From: Enterococcus diestrammenae
Lineage (GTDB): Bacteria > Bacillota > Bacilli > Lactobacillales > Enterococcaceae
Length of the DNA stretch: 64,000 nucleotides
Direction: 5' to 3'
Assembly (NCBI RefSeq): GCF_009933255.1
Contig: NZ_MAEI01000010.1
Coordinates: 29,694-93,693 of the forward strand
Below are positions 1 through 8,243 of the stretch, piece by piece. Below the pieces are notes generated by a model. It was not told where the DNA came from. It saw only the letters and a list, made by a program, of their open reading frames with translations, and did no database searches. How positions within the stretch are numbered: position 1 is the stretch's first letter; each line of letters opens with the position of its first letter. Position numbers and translations under genes: made by a program.

Positions 1-1278
1 GACGTTATTATCGAAGAAGCTCATAACGGTAACATTCGCCCACTTATCGAAGAGCTAGTAAAAAGATTTGAAAAGGATGGCTGTGAAGTAAATGAAGCGT
101 ATGGCATTCTTCATGACAAAGATTTAATTTCCGTTTGGAATCAAGATGAAATGAAAAATGTCGAAGAACTAAAAGCAAAACATATCCATATTCTCATTAA
201 ATTTGGAAAAGGCGATACCTTGAACAGTCTTGCCGTAAAAGCTGGCGTGGCACCACAGTATCTGGAAAAAGCAAAGTCAGGAAGGTATGGCTATGACAAC
301 TTGCTATCGTATCTCGTTCATGCAAAAGACCAAGACAAGCATCAGTATTTCCCAGATGAAGTTGTCACTGTGTCCGGCGAGGAATATACAAGTGTTTACA
401 ACAGACGTATGGAAACGTGGGTACGAGGTAGAGCAACAAAAGAAGCCAAAGCAACTGATTTAAGCGTGGATTATTTAGTGTCCGAAATTCTTGCTGGAAA
501 GCTTACGAAAAGCCAAGTGTTACTTACAAACGAATTTTACAGAGTCTATGCGTTACACAAAAGGAAAATCAATGATGCTTTTGATACCGCTGGGGAAAGC
601 AAAAGCTATCAAACAATTGCCGATTTAGATGCTGGAAATTTCAAGAAAACGACTCTATTTATTATGGCTGAAAGTGGCGCTGGAAAAACTGTTTTAAGCA
701 AGAAAATCATCAGTATTTTACAAAGTGTCGCATTAAAGAAAATGGAGCAACGTTGGGATTATTGTTTGACAGCTTCAAACAACGCTTTTGATGAATACAA
801 CGGTCAAGATATTATATTTCTTGATGATATTCGTGGTGATAGTTTGAGTGTGTCGGATTGGCTAAAACTCTTAGACCCTTATACGATTAGTCCAATCTCT
901 GCTCGTTATCACAATAAGATGGGTTCAGCAAAAGCGATTATTATCACCAGTACGAATACCCCATCAGAGTTTTTTTCAATTGCTAAGGGAAATTTTCACG
1001 AAGACTTAGGACAATTTTTTCGTCGGATTGATTTACTCATTAACATTGAAGACGACAAATTTCATTTATCAAAACCTGAAAAAGCACCACCAGCATCAAC
1101 ACAGTTTCCCTATGTCATAAAACCACCGTCTCATTATTTTCACTTTGATGGAACATATCACAAAAACAAAGCGCTCGATATGGTAACAAAAACAGTCATT
1201 CGAAATATGCAATGGAACAAAAAGAAGCCTGTCACACAGCCCGCAAAAGCAAACGTGACAGACCATTTGAAAAAGTAG
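1..1278 (+). CDS. HUH/SF3-helicase replication initiator (Rep), 5'-truncated by window
   Basis: The reading frame is open from base 1, so the gene begins left of the window; the first internal ATG is at 151. Counting from that ATG, the HUH endonuclease motif H-I-H is at residues 11-13, and a candidate nicking tyrosine lies in LLSYLVHAKD near residue 54. A Walker A motif AESGAGKT is at 173-180 and a Walker B IIFLDDIR near 221-228, giving a superfamily 3-like helicase. This HUH-plus-SF3 layout is that of Rep_2/CRESS-like plasmid initiators. It probably nicks and unwinds the excised circular element for rolling-circle replication. It sits 56 bp upstream of the DUF3173 gene, in the same direction as the integrase. 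Confidence 0.8.
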   Translation, partial: DVIIEEAHNGNIRPLIEELVKRFEKDGCEVNEAYGILHDKDLISVWNQDEMKNVEELKAKHIHILIKFGKGDTLNSLAVKAGVAPQYLEKAKSGRYGYDNLLSYLVHAKDQDKHQYFPDEVVTVSGEEYTSVYNRRMETWVRGRATKEAKATDLSVDYLVSEILAGKLTKSQVLLTNEFYRVYALHKRKINDAFDTAGESKSYQTIADLDAGNFKKTTLFIMAESGAGKTVLSKKIISILQSVALKKMEQRWDYCLTASNNAFDEYNGQDIIFLDDIRGDSLSVSDWLKLLDPYTISPISARYHNKMGSAKAIIITSTNTPSEFFSIAKGNFHEDLGQFFRRIDLLINIEDDKFHLSKPEKAPPASTQFPYVIKPPSHYFHFDGTYHKNKALDMVTKTVIRNMQWNKKKPVTQPAKANVTDHLKK

Positions 1279-1334
1279 CAAGCTCAAAAACTTACTACTT
1301 TCATTATAACACTTCATGGAAGCGAGGGATTTAC

Positions 1335-1550
1335 ATGCTAACAATTTCAGTTAGTGACCTTGTAAAAATGGGCTACCCTAAACAAACTGCTCAAAATATT
1401 TATAAGCAAGTACGTTACAATTTAATCGCTGACGGGTATACTATTTATAAGAACAAACAAATCCGCCAAGTCCCAACTAAGGCAGTCGAAAAAGTATTGG
1501 GATACTCCCTTTCTGGTGATACAGAAGGTGAAAAAGATGCCCAAAACTAA
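1335..1550 (+). CDS. DUF3173-type small DNA-binding/excisionase-like protein
   Basis: A 71-residue basic protein with the pattern GYPKQTAQNI followed by a helical C-terminal part and QVPTKAVEKVLGY, typical of DUF3173 proteins encoded directly upstream of ICE integrases. I place the start at ATG 1335; an in-frame upstream start at 1212 would overlap the Rep gene. The 3' end overlaps the integrase start by 14 nt, implying translational coupling. A role in directing excision (Xis-like) is inferred from position. The paralogue at 12473-12679 shares the GYPKxTAQNI and RxVPxxxVExxLG segments. Confidence 0.75.
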   Translation: MLTISVSDLVKMGYPKQTAQNIYKQVRYNLIADGYTIYKNKQIRQVPTKAVEKVLGYSLSGDTEGEKDAQN

Positions 1551-2772
1551 TTATGCTGATGTTTACATTGACGGAAAAGGTCAATTTTATTATGAAGTTT
1601 CACTAGGAACTGACAAGATTACTGGAAAACGGATCAAAAAGAAGGCACGTAAAGCTGAAAATGGGAAGAAATTTGAAACGGCAAAAGAAGCATTTATTGA
1701 AGCAATTAAAATTAAAAATGATTTTCTTCAAAACAATGGCTACAGTGATTACACTATCACATATCAGCAATTTATGGATAACGTATTCATCCCTTTTTAT
1801 GAAGCCGAAGTACAAGCAAGCACATACGACTCCCGTAAGCCAATGATTGAAATTCTGAAGAAGCGCTTTGGTAAAAAGATGATTCGAGATATTACTGTTC
1901 AGGACGTTCAACACTTTCGGACATGGCTACTTTCAAAAAAAGGTGCAAATTATTCTCAAGGATATGCAAGTCTCGCATTTGGAACATTGAAACGTACTTT
2001 AGAATTTGCGGTAAATATGCAATACTTAACTAGTAACATTGCGAATAAGGTCAAGCCGATTTCAAAAGGGAAAGTTAGTGTCGAATATTGGACACGTGAA
2101 GATTTCGAAAAAGTTATTTCAACAATCTGTATTGACGAATACTACGAACATTTATGTTTTGTGATGTTATGGGTTTACTTCAATACTGGAGTTCGTGTCA
2201 ATGAGGGCTGTGCCTTATGGTGGAACTCTATCAATTGGACGAAAAAAGAAATGCGTGTCAATCATATGTTATTGTTCAAATCAAAAACAAACTGGGAACG
2301 TCAAAATTACACAAAAACAGATGCTGGCAATCGAATTATTACATTAGACGATGATACCATTCAAATCTTAAAAGATTGGAAAAAACGTCAAGCGATAGTC
2401 TGTCAAAGTAACTTCATTTTCAGTTATGATGGTGCGCCAATGCAAAAATCAACAATTTCACGTATTATCGAGCGCTATGCAAAACTTGCAAACGTTCCAA
2501 AAATCCAAGCCAAAGGGCTTAGACATTCTCACGCTAGTTACCTAATTAACGAGATTAATGCTTCCGTCCTCGTTATTTCAAAACGATTAGGTCATTCCTC
2601 CCCAGAGATTACTCTGAAACATTATGCTCATCTATGGGCTGGTGTTGACAAAGAAATCGCATTAGACATGACAGGACGAATTAAAATTGAGACTGCCAAA
2701 AAAACAATGATTCAGTTTAATGGTAACCAAGCAATTAAAGGCAGTGTCTCCAGAACTGTCTCCAAAACCTAA
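1537..2772 (+). CDS. int: Tyrosine site-specific integrase of element 1
   Basis: A 411-residue tyrosine recombinase. ATG 1537 is chosen because AGAAGGTG lies just upstream and because the protein then begins like its paralogue at 12672. Order of domains: N-terminal AP2-like arm-binding segment (YADVYIDGKGQFYYE), SAM-like core-binding domain, then catalytic domain with R in TGVRVNEG, R in KGLRHSHAS, H in LGHSSPEIT and Y in LKHYAH. The position three residues before the second arginine, usually histidine (HxxR), is lysine here. It would catalyse integration and excision at the guaA-end repeat 57 bp downstream. Confidence 0.9.
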   Translation: MPKTNYADVYIDGKGQFYYEVSLGTDKITGKRIKKKARKAENGKKFETAKEAFIEAIKIKNDFLQNNGYSDYTITYQQFMDNVFIPFYEAEVQASTYDSRKPMIEILKKRFGKKMIRDITVQDVQHFRTWLLSKKGANYSQGYASLAFGTLKRTLEFAVNMQYLTSNIANKVKPISKGKVSVEYWTREDFEKVISTICIDEYYEHLCFVMLWVYFNTGVRVNEGCALWWNSINWTKKEMRVNHMLLFKSKTNWERQNYTKTDAGNRIITLDDDTIQILKDWKKRQAIVCQSNFIFSYDGAPMQKSTISRIIERYAKLANVPKIQAKGLRHSHASYLINEINASVLVISKRLGHSSPEITLKHYAHLWAGVDKEIALDMTGRIKIETAKKTMIQFNGNQAIKGSVSRTVSKT

Positions 2773-2828
2773 AAGAAACGTTAGAAATGCTGATATATCA
2801 ACCATTACAAACTATCACCCACTTCATT

Positions 2829-2841
2829 GAGTGGGAATAAA
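2829..2841 (+). repeat. Attachment site core (guaA 3' end), junction between elements 1 and 2
   Basis: GAGTGGGAATAAA, a 13-bp direct repeat of 13985-13997. With the preceding ATT it reads I-E-W-E-stop, the C-terminus of GuaA. It lies just after integrase 1, so it is the right end of element 1 and the left end of element 2. TTGATTTAACAG at 2869-2880, 27 bp inside element 2, also occurs 25 bp inside the right end and may be an integrase arm site. Confidence 0.8.
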
Positions 2842-2941
2842 GTAGTAACCTCACTTGGTTGCGAAATGTTGATTTAACAGCTTTTCAGTTCACTTAGAAT
2901 GGATAAAAAGGACCTATTTTAACTAGGTTCCCCGCCAAAAT

Positions 2942-2969
2942 CCCGCCAGAGAAATCTGACGGGATTTTT
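2942..2969 (+). terminator. Rho-independent terminator
   Basis: CCCGCCAGA / TCTGACGGG stem (one mismatch) with a 4-base loop, followed by ATTTTT. It lies between integrase 1 and the convergent LytTR gene and could stop transcription entering the cargo from element 1. Confidence 0.7.
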
Positions 2970-3020
2970 GATTTAGGCTTTATTTGACGTTTTTTTCTTT
3001 CACACTCAATAGAAAAAATC

Positions 3021-3749
3021 TCACGTTCTAAGATATTCCAAAACTTTTCTTCGATATCGGTATGCAATGTCGCATTGTTCCCCGCTCAACATAGTCAATA
3101 TTCTATTTTTCTCGTCTATTTTCATAATATTAATGGGATTTACTAGAATTCCCTGGTGTATTTGAAGTAGTTCAGGATAATCTTTCAAAATATCTTTCAA
3201 TGTCCCCCTGAATTCTTCTATTCCCTGACGAGTATGAAGTTCAATTATATTCTTTTTTCCGCTAGTACAAAGAATCATCACATCTTGAAATGGATATCGA
3301 TAGAACATTCCCTTACTCTCAATTACTAAGTAGTGTTGATTAGCATAATCTATCTTAGATACTTGATTGATGCATCTGGAAAAAGCTTCCATGAGATTAT
3401 CCTCTTGATCTTTTAAGATATAATCCAAGGCCTTTAATTGTAATCGAAAGGTAATAGGCATCTGTTCTCCATCTGTTGTTAAAAAAACTAGTTCTCCTTG
3501 AGAATCAAACCGTCTAATCTCTTTTGCAAGCTCAATTCCATCCATATCAGATGATAAATGAATATCTAATATGTATAAATATTTTTCTTCAAGTGAGTAG
3601 TTTTGACTACACTTCTCCAACAAAGAATAGGGATTTGAAAATGAGTAGACTTCTCCCTCCCACTTGTCCTCCTGGAAAATTTTCATAATTAGTTCTACAT
3701 AATACTCTCTTTGATGATGATTATCTTCACACACAAACACTTTGATCAT
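3021..3749 (-). CDS. LytTR-family response regulator (locus 1)
   Basis: A 242-residue AgrA/FsrA/PlnC-like regulator. The receiver domain covers residues 1-125, with acidic E8-D9 and phospho-acceptor D62 in YILDIHL. The C-terminal LytTR DNA-binding domain covers about 145-242 (HQGILVNPINI is typical). The start overlaps the kinase stop by 4 nt, so the two are co-translated. The probable target is the 21-bp-spaced repeat at 5070-5099 in front of the divergent peptide gene. A paralogue lies at 41052-41792, with the phospho-Asp at the same residue number. Confidence 0.9.
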   Translation of the reverse strand: MIKVFVCEDNHHQREYYVELIMKIFQEDKWEGEVYSFSNPYSLLEKCSQNYSLEEKYLYILDIHLSSDMDGIELAKEIRRFDSQGELVFLTTDGEQMPITFRLQLKALDYILKDQEDNLMEAFSRCINQVSKIDYANQHYLVIESKGMFYRYPFQDVMILCTSGKKNIIELHTRQGIEEFRGTLKDILKDYPELLQIHQGILVNPINIMKIDEKNRILTMLSGEQCDIAYRYRRKVLEYLRT

Positions 3750-5020
3750 TTTGTCTCAGACCCTTCAATAATAATAACTTGAATAAATCGTTCTGATGAA
3801 ATTTGTGTTCTCAATAGAAATGGAAATTCCGATAAACAATTTTCTAAACTAGCTAATCCTAACCCCCGATTCGAGCCTTTAGTTGAATATCCAACACTTT
3901 GAAGTTCATAAAGTGGTGGTAAATTTTTCCGACAGGAATTTTCAACAGTCAACTGAATATCAGTATCATTTTGCTTAACCCCTATATTTAACTCTCCTCC
4001 ACCTAAAAAAGCTAGTTCTTCAAGTGCATTGTCCAGAATAATCCCCAAACCTCGAATCAGATTGGATAAGTAGGATTCCGAAAATACTATATTATCGTCA
4101 ATTTCTATTACCAAATGCACAGATTTTGAATCTATTGTTCCTAGTTTCGCATACAGTAAGCTTTTTAGTGGAACACTCGTTAATCTTTCTAACGCAGAGA
4201 GGTTATATGCAAGTGTCGAGAGTTGTCTGCTTGGTTTTTCTATATATTCTTCAAAGTATTTTGAAATTTCGTCAATTTCACCTTTTTGAATTACCAACTC
4301 CATTCCAAGACAAAGATTTTGAAAATCATGTTTAAAATTTCGGATTTGTTGGGCGTTTTTTGCTAGTTCTTGATAGTAAATTTTACTGTTTTCCATCTCT
4401 ACTTTTTCTTGCGCTACTTTTGTTCGATCTAAAATTGTTCGCTGTGCAAAAAATAAAACTACCAACAGAAACAGGAAGACCGCACATAACGCTGCAATTA
4501 TTGTGATTCTCAGAAGGTTTCCCGATTCAGCTGCGTTAATTCCCGGTAAATCATTAAGCCAAATACTATATAAAAAACCAATTAATGCTAACATAGCGAT
4601 TATAATCTTCACTATTTCTGTATCCACATACTTTTCATAAAACCATACCTCTAGTTTAGATAGAGAAAACTGGAAGAATACATAAAACCCAGCTTGAAAT
4701 ATAACTATCATCCACCATTCCATTTTCATTGAAAGAATAGAAATTATGGGAGATACAATAATCTGCAATGCCAAATTATTTAAGAAGAATGTTGCAGAGT
4801 AAATAAATGCCGTGATGAGATCACGTTCTGAAGATAATAGGAAAACAAAGATAAGTAAAAATGTAGCAATTGTTCCAACCACTGGAAAAGTGTAATTTTG
4901 AAAAATAAAAATACCAATAAAAACAGCTAACAAAAAAAATGGATGCTTCTTCTTTCTACTATTCAGTAGAAATGGAAGAACCGGAATTGTGGAGCAAAAC
5001 GATAAGAACAAATAGTTCAT
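3746..5020 (-). CDS. AgrC/FsrC-like GHKL histidine kinase (locus 1)
   Basis: A 424-residue sensor kinase. Six or seven membrane segments lie in residues 1-195, then a coiled linker, the dimerisation/phosphorylation box with H231 in FKHDFQN, an N box at LGIILDNALEEL (N331) and a glycine-rich box STKGSNRGLGLASL. This is the HPK10/GHKL architecture of peptide-pheromone receptors. It is divergent from the secreted peptide gene at 5166, its natural candidate ligand. No AgrB/FsrB-type protease is encoded nearby. Confidence 0.9.
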   Translation of the reverse strand: MNYLFLSFCSTIPVLPFLLNSRKKKHPFFLLAVFIGIFIFQNYTFPVVGTIATFLLIFVFLLSSERDLITAFIYSATFFLNNLALQIIVSPIISILSMKMEWWMIVIFQAGFYVFFQFSLSKLEVWFYEKYVDTEIVKIIIAMLALIGFLYSIWLNDLPGINAAESGNLLRITIIAALCAVFLFLLVVLFFAQRTILDRTKVAQEKVEMENSKIYYQELAKNAQQIRNFKHDFQNLCLGMELVIQKGEIDEISKYFEEYIEKPSRQLSTLAYNLSALERLTSVPLKSLLYAKLGTIDSKSVHLVIEIDDNIVFSESYLSNLIRGLGIILDNALEELAFLGGGELNIGVKQNDTDIQLTVENSCRKNLPPLYELQSVGYSTKGSNRGLGLASLENCLSEFPFLLRTQISSERFIQVIIIEGSETK

Positions 5021-5069
5021 GCCTTCACCTACTTTTTTACTATAACAAAATTATACTACGATTCGTGGA

Positions 5070-5099
5070 GACGAATATCCTCCAAAACCAGACGAACAG
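5070..5099 (+). promoter_or_regulatory. Putative LytTR binding site (direct repeat, 21-bp period)
   Basis: GACGAATAT (5070-5078) and GACGAACAG (5091-5099) are 9-bp direct repeats separated by 12 bp, the spacing used by AgrA/PlnC-type LytTR regulators. They lie in the divergent region between the kinase and the peptide gene. The same motif with the same period occurs at 43109-43138 in locus 2. Confidence 0.65.
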
Positions 5100-5165
5100 C
5101 CCCGTCCAGTATTTAATATATTGCTGGTTTGATACACTTTGAATAAAGAGAAAGGAGGAAAAAAA

Positions 5166-5387
5166 TTGAAAACTGTGTTATTTACCTTAGCTTGCTCCTT
5201 AATGATAGGACCAGGTGTACTTGTGAACAATGGTGAGGAGGTGATACAAACAAATCAAGCTATTGAAGGAACTGCATTATACTCTTACAGATTCCCTTCA
5301 ATCCCTCCAAAAAAATTTGCTGGTAAGACACTACTCTACTATGAGTACATTAGCTCCGGAAAATACTATATTGGTTGGTACAGCTAA
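5166..5387 (+). CDS. Small secreted peptide, candidate signal or bacteriocin (locus 1)
   Basis: TTG 5166 is chosen as start because AGGAGG (5153-5158) sits 7 nt upstream; this gives 73 residues. The N-terminus is a short signal peptide (KTVLFTLACSLMIGPGVL). The C-terminal half has KKFAGKT, then YYEY, and ends YYIGWYS. The peptide encoded at 43206 in locus 2 matches this C-terminal pattern (KKYLGLT, SYEY, WYIGYYL). I recognise no named family. Its position opposite an AgrC-like kinase and behind a LytTR repeat suggests an auto-inducing pheromone; a bacteriocin under the same control is the alternative. Confidence 0.65.
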   Translation: MKTVLFTLACSLMIGPGVLVNNGEEVIQTNQAIEGTALYSYRFPSIPPKKFAGKTLLYYEYISSGKYYIGWYS

Positions 5388-6082
5388 TTCTGTCACTCTC
5401 ATTTTATAATTCCACATATGATAAATTCTTTTGAAGAGAAAATTATCCTGACGAAAATAACTATGGCATTTTCGCTCTAACCAGTCTTCTCTATGAGATG
5501 AGACAAGACAAATTGTATTCTTTGCTGTTGGATGCTCAAATACTTCGGGCTTAATTGTCGATTCTAGCAAAATAGCTAATTCACAAGATAAACATCGAGT
5601 TGATAGGGATGATTTGATTAACAATGCGTTAGTCCCAATTACTAGTCAGATGCAATGTACAAGCAGGATTCAGATCTATTATCAACACCAAAGAATAAAT
5701 TTTCCCCGTACAAATTTTTTTGTTATTTTACCTTCTCTACTCTCATACTATCTTTAAACATAGTATACAATCAGACTACTTTAAAGAAAAATTTTATTCT
5801 TGAAAAACTAAAACATCCGAAAATAATTTTTCTAGTAGTTTATTTTCTCAATGCAAAGTCTAAGTGAATGCGAATAGATCTGGGAAAGTAAGTTTATTAG
5901 ACAGAAACTAGCGCCAAATTTATCTGGAGGTGAGAACTCCAAAGGTACTAAATTTATTCTAATTAGCAATAAGACGCTTTACCTTAGTTGTTACTAACAA
6001 ATTTTACTCGATTAACTGTAATATGCAATAACAGAAATGTATTCAAGTATAGTTGTTAAAAAAATAATAAGGTGGTTAAACT
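5388..6082. other. Gene-poor stretch in the locus 1 cargo
   Basis: About 700 bp with no intact gene. One plus-strand frame, 5497-5757, is open for 86 codons without a usable start and includes GCSNTSGLIVDSSKIANS; it may be a decayed gene. A short open frame at 5655-5867 has a hydrophobic stretch but no ribosome binding site. No repeats or RNA genes were recognised. It may once have held a gene between the peptide and the secreted-protein pseudogene. Confidence 0.4.
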
Positions 6083-6760
6083 ATGAAAATCTTTAAATTG
6101 CTGTTATGTCGGCTGTTGGTTTAGGGGCTGTATTGTGCTTTGGTAATCCGGTTAGCGCTGAAGAGATATCTACTCACTCAACGGCACAAATTACTATGGA
6201 AAAAGTATCTCCTTATGTATTTCAAACTACGTATACTTCATCACCCACCGATCTTTCCAAAGGCATTTTGAAAATAAAACGATTATCGAATATGATTTCA
6301 CTGATGCCAAATTTTTAGATAAAAACCAAAACGAAGTTGATAAGAAAACTGTATTAGAAACAATGATTCCTGTGTCAAAATCAAGTCGTGGAGCTAGTAC
6401 ATCTGGTGGTTCATGGCAGAGTGGTCAGGTTACGCAATATGTAATGGAATGAAAGTGTCTGCCACTGAAGGAGCAATTGGAATTCAGGCTTCTTATAAAG
6501 TAGATTTTCAGCATACTCAGCAGGGTTACGATAAACTCAATAGGGTTTATAGCGCTCTTGTGAATGGAATTGGTTCATGGACTTGGTTAAGTAATGGGGT
6601 CTTTAGAGGAACTGAAACAGCTACTTATTCAGCATATGGTGGTATAAAAGGCCAATGGTATGTGGCCCCTGGACTTGGGCTTATTCCGGGAACTTCAACT
6701 AAATATTGCTACTTTAGAGTAGGAAACGATAGATATTGGCTGGATTATAATTTTAAATAA
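6083..6760 (+). pseudogene. Secreted protein gene broken by several frameshifts
   Basis: ATG 6083 follows a GGTGG-type ribosome binding site, but its frame stops after 13 codons. The next frame (from 6106) supplies the rest of a signal peptide (VLCFGNPVSAEE) and stops at 6318. A third frame supplies IIEYDFTDAKFLDKNQNEVD up to 6450, and the last runs to 6760 with SGYAICNGMKVSATEG and a C-terminus rich in Gly, Tyr and Trp. Joined, these would encode an exported protein of about 225 residues of unknown function. At least three indels point to a decayed effector or bacteriocin-like gene; sequencing error is less likely. Confidence 0.7.
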
Positions 6761-6778
6761 TAGGTCGGAGGTTGGATT

Positions 6779-6931
6779 ATGGCGAAAGTAGCGATATATT
6801 CAGGAATTTTAGCTAATTTAATTATTTTGGGAAGTTTAGTTGCTTTAGTAGTTACTAATATAAAACTACTAATCAGTGTTAATGATTTAAAGAAAGAACT
6901 TAAAAAAAGACCTTCTAAAAACGACGAATAG
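6779..6931 (+). CDS. 50-residue single-span membrane protein
   Basis: Starts at ATG 6779 behind GGAGG. Residues 7-28 form one transmembrane helix (ILANLIILGSLVALVV), followed by a Lys/Glu-rich cytoplasmic tail (LKKELKKRPSKNDE). It lies 18 bp after the broken secreted-protein gene and is followed by a long hairpin, so the two were probably one transcript. Size and topology fit small bacteriocin immunity or holin-like proteins, but there is no diagnostic motif. Confidence 0.6.
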   Translation: MAKVAIYSGILANLIILGSLVALVVTNIKLLISVNDLKKELKKRPSKNDE

Positions 6932-6946
6932 CTTATCCCATACGGT

Positions 6947-6990
6947 ATTACAATCAAAGGATTAGATGCACATAATCTTTTGATTGTAAT
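6947..6990 (+). terminator. Long hairpin, probable terminator
   Basis: ATTACAATCAAAGGATTA pairs with TAATCTTTTGATTGTAAT (18-bp stem with one G:T pair, 8-base loop). It lies just after the small membrane protein gene. The T-run after it is weak. Confidence 0.5.
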
Positions 6991-7162
6991 ACTAATTTGA
7001 AAAATATTAATTTTAGAAAGTTTCTGTAGCCAACCGAACGATACATTTTTTTTCAAGTCTAGGAGACACACTCATAACTTTATCTAAATAAGTATTTTTA
7101 CTATTTATTAAAAGCTCAAAGGTAAGCATCAAACAAAATTATAATAAAAAAGGAGATTTAAA

Positions 7163-7465
7163 ATGAAAAAATTTATTGCTTCTTCATTAGTAGCTTTAAG
7201 CTTGCTTTCCGTGGGTAGTGCTAGCTATGCTGCAACTTCAACTGATGTGGTACCACCTACCCCACGAATTAAAGTGGCGATTGTTGAAGATTACTACACG
7301 GTAACTCAGTATAGTGATGGCTCCTACAGTTCGAAACGTGATAAGACAACTCGGGAATTACGATATAATACTAGCTTTGTTCGGACGGGATACAACAACA
7401 TTAGTCGTACTCCTAATGGATCGTCTATCATCTGGAGACGCCAAAATACTTACAACGTTTGGTAA
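7163..7465 (+). CDS. Secreted peptide, possible bacteriocin
   Basis: A 100-residue precursor preceded by AAAAGGAG. Residues 1-23 are a clear Sec signal peptide (SLVALSLLSVGSASYAA, cleavage after Ala). The mature part of about 77 residues has no cysteine, is rich in Tyr, Ser, Arg and Thr, and ends NTYNVW. Length, export signal and an aromatic C-terminus, with an ABC transporter immediately downstream, resemble lactococcin 972-type bacteriocin loci, but I cannot align it to that family. A secreted antimicrobial or signal is inferred from context. Confidence 0.6.
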   Translation: MKKFIASSLVALSLLSVGSASYAATSTDVVPPTPRIKVAIVEDYYTVTQYSDGSYSSKRDKTTRELRYNTSFVRTGYNNISRTPNGSSIIWRRQNTYNVW

Positions 7466-7538
7466 GATGAAAAAATGGCTTCGATATATTTTCGAAGTCA
7501 TTTTTGGTTTTATCACTTGAAATACGGGAGGAAAGTAA

Positions 7539-8243
7539 ATGCTAACTGTCCATAATCTTACAGTGAACTATAAGAAACAAAGTATTCTAACTCAGTTGGA
7601 TTTTTCGATTGAAGGGAGTGAAGTAGTGGGATTAGTCGCTCCCAATGGCACTGGTAAAACAACATTACTAAAAAGTCTCGTCGGCCTGCTTCCACGACTA
7701 GATGGAACACTGACGATTGATGAAACAATTGAATTAGCGAATCAACGAGAGAAGTATTTAAAACAAATCTTTTTTCTGGAAAGTGCCCAAAATCTTTATC
7801 CTGATTTAACAGTAAAGCAACATCTAGAAATGACCAAAGAACTTTGGCACTCTACTATTCTACTTTCAGAGACATTAGCCCTTTTTCAAATTGCATCCTT
7901 TCAAGATATGAAAGTCCGGAACCTTTCTCTTGGAATGAAGCAACAACTATTACTTTCTTTATACTGTATTAGTGATGCTCATTTATTGTTCTTTGACGAG
8001 CCCTTGAATGGACTTGATCCTACAAACACACAACTCTTTAATTCTTTTATTAAGAAGCTTGCCAAACAGAATAAAGCCATCATTATGTCTTCTCACAATC
8101 TGGAAAGTGTGGCTGCACTTTGTACACGGGTTGTCTTTTTACATGATGGAAAGCTCGTGGAACTATCTGATACATCTGACAGTCTTCAAGAAAAATACAA
8201 TGATTTATTCGGTGTTCCAGGAGGATTCGACTATGAAAATTGA
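7539..8243 (+). CDS. ABC transporter ATP-binding protein (locus 1)
   Basis: A 234-residue ATPase with Walker A APNGTGKTT near residue 35, signature LSLGMKQQ and Walker B LLFFDEPLNGLD. It is of the short type used for bacteriocin immunity or ABC-2 export. The start at 7539 is behind GGGAGG. It overlaps the next permease gene by 11 nt, so ATPase and both permeases form one translationally coupled unit. Substrate unknown; immunity to, or export of, the upstream secreted peptide is the likely role. Confidence 0.85.
   Translation: MLTVHNLTVNYKKQSILTQLDFSIEGSEVVGLVAPNGTGKTTLLKSLVGLLPRLDGTLTIDETIELANQREKYLKQIFFLESAQNLYPDLTVKQHLEMTKELWHSTILLSETLALFQIASFQDMKVRNLSLGMKQQLLLSLYCISDAHLLFFDEPLNGLDPTNTQLFNSFIKKLAKQNKAIIMSSHNLESVAALCTRVVFLHDGKLVELSDTSDSLQEKYNDLFGVPGGFDYEN

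Larger units (their letters stand above)
1..2841 (+). mobile_element. Right end of integrative element 1 (partial)
   Basis: This is the right-hand part of an integrative element whose left end lies outside the window. It contains an HUH/SF3 replication initiator, a DUF3173-type small protein and a tyrosine integrase, and ends in the 13-bp GAGTGGGAATAAA at 2829-2841. The sequence ATTGAGTGGGAATAA reads I-E-W-E-stop, the usual C-terminus of GMP synthase (GuaA), a known integration hotspot. I infer integration at guaA, with guaA itself left of the window. The integrase gene adjacent to the attachment site fits this arrangement. Confidence 0.75.

Noticed and set aside
5331..5624. 97-codon minus-strand frame over the locus 1 peptide gene
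   Set aside because: Antisense to the peptide gene, which has a good ribosome binding site and a conserved counterpart; the frame has no ribosome binding site or recognisable protein features.
7163..7465. Lactococcin 972 family assignment
   Set aside because: Size, signal peptide and aromatic end fit, but the family motifs and the DUF1430 partner are absent.
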